DNA of 64,000 bases, from positions 62,001-126,000 of the forward strand of contig NZ_FOVF01000001.1 of assembly GCF_900115085.1 (NCBI RefSeq), read 5' to 3'. Numbering within the stretch: position 1 is the first letter of the stretch; each line of letters begins with the position of its first letter. The DNA comes from Dokdonella immobilis (GTDB lineage Bacteria > Pseudomonadota > Gammaproteobacteria > Xanthomonadales > Rhodanobacteraceae). Below, in pieces: positions 59,605 through 64,000 of the stretch. Both the position numbers and the translations under genes were made by a program. Under the pieces are notes generated by a model. The model did no database searches, was not told where the DNA came from, and was given only the letters and a program-made list of their open reading frames with translations.

Positions 59605-60888
59605 TCAGGCGCCGGGGCGCATGACCTCGGCGAAGCTGAGCTTGCGCTCGCTGACCTTGGCGTTCTGGGCGATCCAGTCGATGACCTGATCCTCGAGGAC
59701 ACGGCTCTGAAGCCCGCTCATCAATTGGGGATCCTTCGAATAGAGTTCAATGACCTGCTGCGGCTCTTCGTAGGTCGAGGCAATCGCGTTGAGCGCCTCG
59801 GAGACCCGGCGTGTATCGATCCGGATCTGGTTCTGGCGGGCAATCTCGGCCAGCAGCATGCCACCAGCCACGCGGCGGCGCGCGGAAGCGAGGAATGGCT
59901 CGTGCGAGCCGACCTCCTTGTTTTCTCCCGCCGACTGGCGGGCCAGCTGACGGGCCTCGTTTTCGACCAGACCCTGCGGCAGCTCGAGGTCGGCATGCGC
60001 ATCGATCAACTTTTCGACCGCCGACGCCTTCAGTCGCGAGGCCAATGCGGCCGCCAATTCGCGCTCGAGGTTGGCGCGCACATCCTCGCGGAATCGCTCG
60101 AGCCCGCCCTCGTCGACGCCGAACATAGCCAGGAACGCGTCATCGAGATCCGGCATCTTCGGCTCCTGCACGCGCACGATCCTGAAGCTCGCGCGGGCCG
60201 ATTTTCCGGCCAGTCCTGCAATGCGGAAGTCGGCCGGGAAATCAAGATCAGCCTCGAATGCGTCATCGACGACATGACCGAGCAACTGGTCTTCCAAATC
60301 CTTGAACAGGGCATCGGAACCCACGATCGTGCCAACCCGGTCGGTGTCGGTTTCCGGATAGCGGAAATCGGCAGCCTGGGCCGAGAACTCGAACAGGACC
60401 ATGTCGCCGTTCTGCGCGACGCGATCGACCGGGTTCCAGGTGCGACGCTGCTGGCGCAGGGTTTCGATCATCGCATCGACATCGGCGTTTTCGACACTGG
60501 AGGTCTGCCTTACGATCTCCAGTCCGCTGACATCGAGGGGACCGATTTCCGGCATCACCTCGAAGGTCGCCGTGTATTCGATCTCGCCGTTGTCCGGCTT
60601 GCCGCTGGTCGAAATCGACGGCTGCATGGCCGGGCGCAACTTTTCCGTGTTGACCGCTTCCTGGAATGTCGATCCGATCAGCTCCGACAGGGCTTCACCC
60701 CGGATCTGCGCACCGAAGCGCTGCTCGATCACCTTGGTTGGGACCTTGCCTGGGCGAAAGCCCTTGAGGCGGGCGCTACGGCCCATTTCCTGGACACGAT
60801 TGCGGACCGTGTCCTCGAGACGCGCGGCAGGAATGCGCACAGTCAGCTTGCGTCCAAGATTGCCGACGTTCTCAACCGAAACTTGCAT
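59605..60888 (-). CDS. tig: Trigger factor
   Basis: A 427-residue ribosome-bound chaperone. The N-terminal ribosome-binding domain has the signature loop [20 protein letters not shown]; the FKBP-like isomerase domain is at about 150-240 ([15 protein letters not shown]) and the long helical C-terminal domain follows. It binds near the peptide exit tunnel and shields new chains. AAGGAG lies just before the ATG. First gene of tig-clpP-clpX-lon. Confidence 0.96.
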   Translation of the reverse strand: MQVSVENVGNLGRKLTVRIPAARLEDTVRNRVQEMGRSARLKGFRPGKVPTKVIEQRFGAQIRGEALSELIGSTFQEAVNTEKLRPAMQPSISTSGKPDNGEIEYTATFEVMPEIGPLDVSGLEIVRQTSSVENADVDAMIETLRQQRRTWNPVDRVAQNGDMVLFEFSAQAADFRYPETDTDRVGTIVGSDALFKDLEDQLLGHVVDDAFEADLDFPADFRIAGLAGKSARASFRIVRVQEPKMPDLDDAFLAMFGVDEGGLERFREDVRANLERELAAALASRLKASAVEKLIDAHADLELPQGLVENEARQLARQSAGENKEVGSHEPFLASARRRVAGGMLLAEIARQNQIRIDTRRVSEALNAIASTYEEPQQVIELYSKDPQLMSGLQSRVLEDQVIDWIAQNAKVSERKLSFAEVMRPGA

Positions 60889-61344
60889 GGATGCTCCTTG
60901 AAACTACGAAGCCCGACCTTGGGCCGGGCGTGGCTAGCCGGTAATCATAAAGCATTGTGCAGCGGTTTCGCACTGGCTGGCGCGCGATTCGCCCTGCCCG
61001 GCGGCGACCTCGCCGCAGCCGCCTCTGCGAGGTCCGAGGCCTGCCCCTGGCCGGGGAGAGCCATGGTGCAAGCGGACTTGCGGCGGAAACGGCGGGCTAC
61101 CGGGCCGCGCCAGGGGCTGTCGACGATCACCAAGTGCGCGAGGCTTGCCCCGACCCAATCCGAGCCGAGCGGCGCCAGAGGGTTGCCTGCCGTGACCGCG
61201 CCGGCGCCAGAGACACCAGCCGCCCTGTTTTCCGGCGTTGCGGCCAAGGGACGAGGCCCGGGGTTCCCGACGACCAGAACAGGGCAAGTGCGGATCCGCT
61301 TTTCTGCGTTGCCGCTGAAGAATGAGCGTTAAGCTCTTTCGATT
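60889..61344. other. Long spacer between tRNA-Leu(TAG) and tig
   Basis: About 455 bases with no supported gene. It should carry the tig promoter and leader. A 19-base imperfect hairpin (60911-60929, GCCCG/CGGGC outer stem) lies in the likely leader close to the ribosome-binding site, and TATGAT on the minus strand near 60947-60952 could be a -10 box without a good -35. Short open frames have no family features. A weak rho-independent end for the tRNA cluster was not seen. Confidence 0.35.
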
Positions 61345-61429
<85 letters not shown>

Positions 61430-61513
61430 AACGTCGGGTGCCCGGGAAACCGTCCGGCGCAGTCGCCGGAAGCGCAAGAGTTGCGGCTCGCTGCCGCAGC
61501 GAAGAGGTCTGTT

Positions 61514-61589
61514 TGGTGGGTCGTGAAGGATTCGAACCTTCGACCTATTGATTAAGAGTCAACTGCTCTACCAACTGAGCTAACGACCC
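61514..61589 (-). tRNA. tRNA-Lys (anticodon CTT)
   Basis: A 76-base tRNA with encoded CCA. Acceptor GGGTCGT pairs with ACGACCC. The anticodon loop CTCTTAA gives CTT, reading AAG. Fourth in transcript order. Confidence 0.96.
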
Positions 61590-61648
61590 GAACAGACATT
61601 CAATTCTAGCAAACCGCGATCCGTCCGAAAACAGGGGACCGCTGAAAA

Positions 61649-61726
61649 TGGGGTGAGCGAGGGGACTCGAACCCCCGACATCCGGAATCACAATCCGGGA
61701 CTCTAACCAACTGAGCTACGCCCACC
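61649..61726 (-). tRNA. tRNA-His (anticodon GTG)
   Basis: A tRNA with acceptor GTGGGCG/CGCTCAC, discriminator C73 and encoded CCA, plus an encoded G at position -1, the identity element of tRNA-His. The anticodon loop TTGTGAT gives GTG. Third in transcript order. Confidence 0.96.
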
Positions 61727-61857
61727 ATTGTCTCGATCGACACACACGCATCGTACCGCCTGTCCGATCCCAGTGCAGGCAACCCGGTGCGCCTTGAAAC
61801 CTGAATCCCTTTCCGGACGCCCGAAGGCAACTCCCGGCCATACAATTCCGATCCGCG

Positions 61858-61934
61858 TGGCGCGCCCGACAGGAATCGAACCTGCAACCGTCGGCTTAGA
61901 AGGCCGATGCTCTATCCAATTGAGCTACGGGCGC
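61858..61934 (-). tRNA. tRNA-Arg (anticodon TCT)
   Basis: A 77-base tRNA with encoded CCA. Acceptor GCGCCCG pairs with CGGGCGC, discriminator G. The anticodon loop CTTCTAA gives TCT for AGA/AGG, codons that are rare in this GC-rich genome. Second in the cluster. Confidence 0.96.
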
Positions 61935-62024
61935 ATCGTCAGTCGAATTGTCGCAGCAAATCAACCAGGCCGTACGGTGCAATCGCGAAACCGTGCCATT
62001 CGACCGCGTGGCCGGGAACCGGAT

Positions 62025-62101
62025 TGGTCGGGGTAGAGGGATTCGAACCCCCGACATCCTGCTCCCAAAGCAGGCGCGCTACCAGACTGCGCTATACCCC
62101 G
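62025..62101 (-). tRNA. tRNA-Pro (anticodon TGG)
   Basis: A 77-base tRNA with encoded CCA. Acceptor CGGGGTA pairs with TACCCCG. The anticodon loop TTTGGGA gives TGG, the CCA/CCN-reading proline tRNA. First of the cluster, about 50 bases after the predicted transcription start. Confidence 0.96.
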
Positions 62102-62158
62102 CCGACATCGATCCTTCAGTCCAGCCCGAAACGGTAGCGACTACCGGAAAGGCGCGGA

Positions 62159-62187
62159 ATGGTAATGTCGCCGTCGGTTCGCGTCAA
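62159..62187 (-). promoter_or_regulatory. Predicted promoter of the five-tRNA cluster
   Basis: On the minus strand TTGACG (62182-62187, five of six matches) lies 17 bases before TACCAT (62159-62164, four of six). A GC-rich discriminator (CCGCGCC) follows, as in stable-RNA promoters repressed in the stringent response. Transcription would start near 62152. Confidence 0.6.
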
Positions 62188-62195
62188 TGCGAACC
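62176..62195. promoter_or_regulatory. Perfect 7-6-7 inverted repeat over the -35 box
   Basis: GGTTCGC and GCGAACC flank GTCAAT, with the -35 hexamer of the tRNA promoter in the centre. It could be a repressor site, or a hairpin at the 3' end of the kinase transcript, which stops 34 bases upstream; there is no T-run. Confidence 0.45.
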
Positions 62196-62228
62196 TGCGC
62201 GCGCCCTGGCCCGCAAGGGGCCCGGCAG

Positions 62229-63920
62229 CTACTTGAGGCGGGCCAGTTCGGAACCGACGAGGTCCTTCAGCCATTGCGGATTGCGCTCTTCGCCGAGTTG
62301 CGACTCGAGATACTTCCGATAGTCCGCTGACGACATCTTCTGCCGCATCGTCGACAGGGCCGACTTCGCCCCGCTGCGCCCGGCCGCATTGTGCGAATCG
62401 AGCGAAAGCGCTTCGGCGAACGCATAGACCGCATCCTCGGCATAACCCCCGGCCAGATACTCCGAACCATCCTTGAGGCTGCGCTCGAGCGAGGCTGCCT
62501 GATCGGCGTCGAGTCCTGAAACCGTCCTCCAGCTCTGGATGGGGTCAGCGGCAAACCAGGCCACGACCAGCAGCAAGGACAGCACAGCCGCGGCAATCCC
62601 GCCGATCTTCCGCCAATCCGGCGCCTCGAAGGCGCGCTGGAATTCGGCAGCGTCGGCGAATCGCTGCTCGCGCGTGAACGCCAGTGCCTTTTTCAGAGCC
62701 TGCCATTGCACACGCGTGAGCGAGGTCGGGCGTTCCGGACGCATGTTGTCGCTGCGCGCGATGTCGGCTCGCACATGATTGAACGGGTGTGCGCCGGCAT
62801 GCATGGAGTAGATGATGCAGCCCAGCGCGTAGACGTCGTCGGCAGGCGTCGGACGCTGCCGATTGAGCATCTCGGGACTCGCGTAATCGATGGTCAGCGC
62901 GAACAGGTCGTCGGCGTCGAACACCGTGTCGTATTCGCGACGCCGGGCGATACCGAAGTCGAGAATCTTCAGATCGCCGTTGCGGTCGATCATCATGTTC
63001 GACGGCTTGAGGTCGGCATGCGAGAGATCGCGCAAGTGCGCGTAACTCATGCCGGCCAGCATGCCGTGGGTCAGGTGCTTGCGTTCCTCCGCAGTCATCG
63101 GATTGGTCGCTGCCGCGCGCATGCGCGTATGCAGCGGCACGCCCTCGACGACCTCCATGGTCAGATAGACCAGCGCACCATCGCGGTCGAAGTCGAACAC
63201 CTTGACGATGTTCGGGTGGTTCAGCGATTGCGCGTTCTTGGCCTCGCGCTGGAGCGCAACGAAAGCCCGTTCGAAGCCGATCAGGCTGCCCGATATGAAC
63301 TTGATCGCGACGAACGGATCCGGGTCCAGCGCCTCCATCTTGCGGATGTCGCGGGCCCGGAACACGGCACCCATGCCACCTCGGCCGAGTTCCTCGACCA
63401 GTTCGAATCGCTCCTTGATGAAATCACCCGTCTTGGGCAGCTCGTCGCGATTAGCGGCGCTGCCCGCCGTTCGCGCCGACGACGGTGTCGCCGACTGGCC
63501 CGTGCGGGGACCCGGAACCTGCATGATCGGTGCCGCCGGCACCGACACGGAAGTCGCCGGCGGCGCCGCAGGCAGGCTGCCATGAGGAACCGAGACGTTG
63601 GTCGCCGGTGACTTCGATTCGCCACCAGCGGCATCGCTGCCCGGTCCGGGTTTGAGCATGCGCGTGGCGGCCGCTGCACTTTCGTCGGCCTTGCCGCGAT
63701 GGAGCACGACCGTCTCCGGCTCCTTGCGCTCGAGGATTCGCGTGGCGTCCTCGGCAGGGCTGGTCGAGCCCTCCCCGGACTTGGCATCTCGACCCGGCAT
63801 CAGTAGTGTCGGCGCGTCGCTGCTGTCGCCCTTGCCTTCGGCCGCAGCGGAGGACGCCGGAGATCCTCCGCTGATGACGGTTTTCTCACCGTCGTCCAGG
63901 CCCGGCTTTTCGCCGCTCAT
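62229..63920 (-). CDS. Transmembrane Hanks-type Ser/Thr protein kinase
   Basis: A 563-residue protein. Residues 1-165 are low-complexity and rich in Ser/Thr/Pro/Ala, with recurrent Thr motifs. The kinase domain (about 170-430) has the glycine loop LGRGGMGAVF, Lys207 in FVAIKF, the catalytic loop HADLKPSN (301-308; HAD in place of HRD) and DFG at 321-323, so it should be active. One transmembrane helix (about 440-458) leads to a helical periplasmic part of about 105 residues. PASTA repeats are absent. The PP2C phosphatase at 44.5 kb could oppose it. No target gene is adjacent. Confidence 0.9.
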   Translation of the reverse strand: MSGEKPGLDDGEKTVISGGSPASSAAAEGKGDSSDAPTLLMPGRDAKSGEGSTSPAEDATRILERKEPETVVLHRGKADESAAAATRMLKPGPGSDAAGGESKSPATNVSVPHGSLPAAPPATSVSVPAAPIMQVPGPRTGQSATPSSARTAGSAANRDELPKTGDFIKERFELVEELGRGGMGAVFRARDIRKMEALDPDPFVAIKFISGSLIGFERAFVALQREAKNAQSLNHPNIVKVFDFDRDGALVYLTMEVVEGVPLHTRMRAAATNPMTAEERKHLTHGMLAGMSYAHLRDLSHADLKPSNMMIDRNGDLKILDFGIARRREYDTVFDADDLFALTIDYASPEMLNRQRPTPADDVYALGCIIYSMHAGAHPFNHVRADIARSDNMRPERPTSLTRVQWQALKKALAFTREQRFADAAEFQRAFEAPDWRKIGGIAAAVLSLLLVVAWFAADPIQSWRTVSGLDADQAASLERSLKDGSEYLAGGYAEDAVYAFAEALSLDSHNAAGRSGAKSALSTMRQKMSSADYRKYLESQLGEERNPQWLKDLVGSELARLK

Positions 63921-63948
63921 GGATGCCTGCCCGCGACGTAATGGGCTT

Positions 63949-64000
63949 TCACAACGGGAACCTCACGTCGAACCGGAGCGCCCAGCGGTCCAGGTCCTGG
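63949..64000 (-). CDS. Possible C-terminus of a gene entering from the right edge
   Basis: The last 16 codons before a TGA, 28 bases upstream of the kinase start, read QDLDRWALRFDVRFPL. This could be the end of a coding region co-transcribed with the kinase. The alternating hydrophobic pattern hints at a beta strand. The stretch is too short for certainty. Confidence 0.3.
   Translation of the reverse strand, partial: QDLDRWALRFDVRFPL

Overview
The window looks like ordinary chromosome from a high-GC gammaproteobacterium of the Xanthomonadales/Lysobacterales, probably Rhodanobacteraceae- or Dokdonella-like. I infer this from protein flavour, from the gene orders ndk-rlmN-pilF-rodZ-yfgM-bamB-der, fabI-ppiD-tRNA-hupB-lon-clpX-clpP-tig and dnaQ-rnhA-yafS/gloB-mltD, from a MetX enzyme of the Stenotrophomonas serine O-succinyltransferase type, and from heptanucleotide repeats between genes. 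No phage, plasmid, insertion sequence, CRISPR array or rRNA was seen. Coding density is high and nearly every gene has a recognisable family.

Layout. 1-9.2 kb: a truncated YkvA-like gene, the RNA helicase rhlE, a secreted M4 metalloprotease with two C-terminal accessory domains, and the molybdenum-cofactor genes mobA-moeA-moeB (minus strand). 7.8-14.7 kb: a long minus-strand run ndk-rlmN-pilF-rodZ-yfgM-bamB-der, covering nucleotide balance, 23S rRNA methylation, pilus assembly, cell shape, outer-membrane protein assembly and ribosome assembly. 14.9-19.4 kb: a psrA-like regulator with an operator-like site at its own promoter, followed by a FadN-type beta-oxidation enzyme and a thiolase. 19.6-31.4 kb: small housekeeping and unknown genes, dbpA, an RluA-type pseudouridine synthase, an SDR, efpL behind a 15-copy heptamer array, a NUDIX hydrolase and two tandem amino-acid permeases. 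31.5-35.1 kb: rmuC and a GAF/PAS/GGDEF diguanylate cyclase.

35.3-42.3 kb holds a complete, tightly overlapping ccmABCDEFGHI operon for cytochrome c maturation. A multiheme cytochrome c at 45.2-46.6 kb is a possible client. Between them lie a MetX-type acyltransferase, a cysteine dioxygenase, tRNA-Leu(CAA) and a PP2C phosphatase. 46.8-51.0 kb: dnaQ-rnhA-methyltransferase diverging from gloB-mltD. 51.3-60.9 kb: fabI facing ppiD, then tRNA-Val, hupB, lon, clpX, clpP and tig, a proteostasis block. 61.3-62.1 kb: five tRNA genes (Pro, Arg, His, Lys, Leu) behind a stable-RNA-type promoter. The window ends with a transmembrane Ser/Thr kinase that could pair with the PP2C phosphatase.

I did not find a convincing undescribed multi-gene system. 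The best leads are the paired heptamer repeats (one array can form G-quadruplexes immediately before efpL), the psrA operator, the kinase's repeated N-terminal threonine motifs, an inverted repeat over the -35 box of the tRNA promoter, and the metX-cysteine dioxygenase pairing. Start codons were chosen by eye; promoters and operators are predictions.
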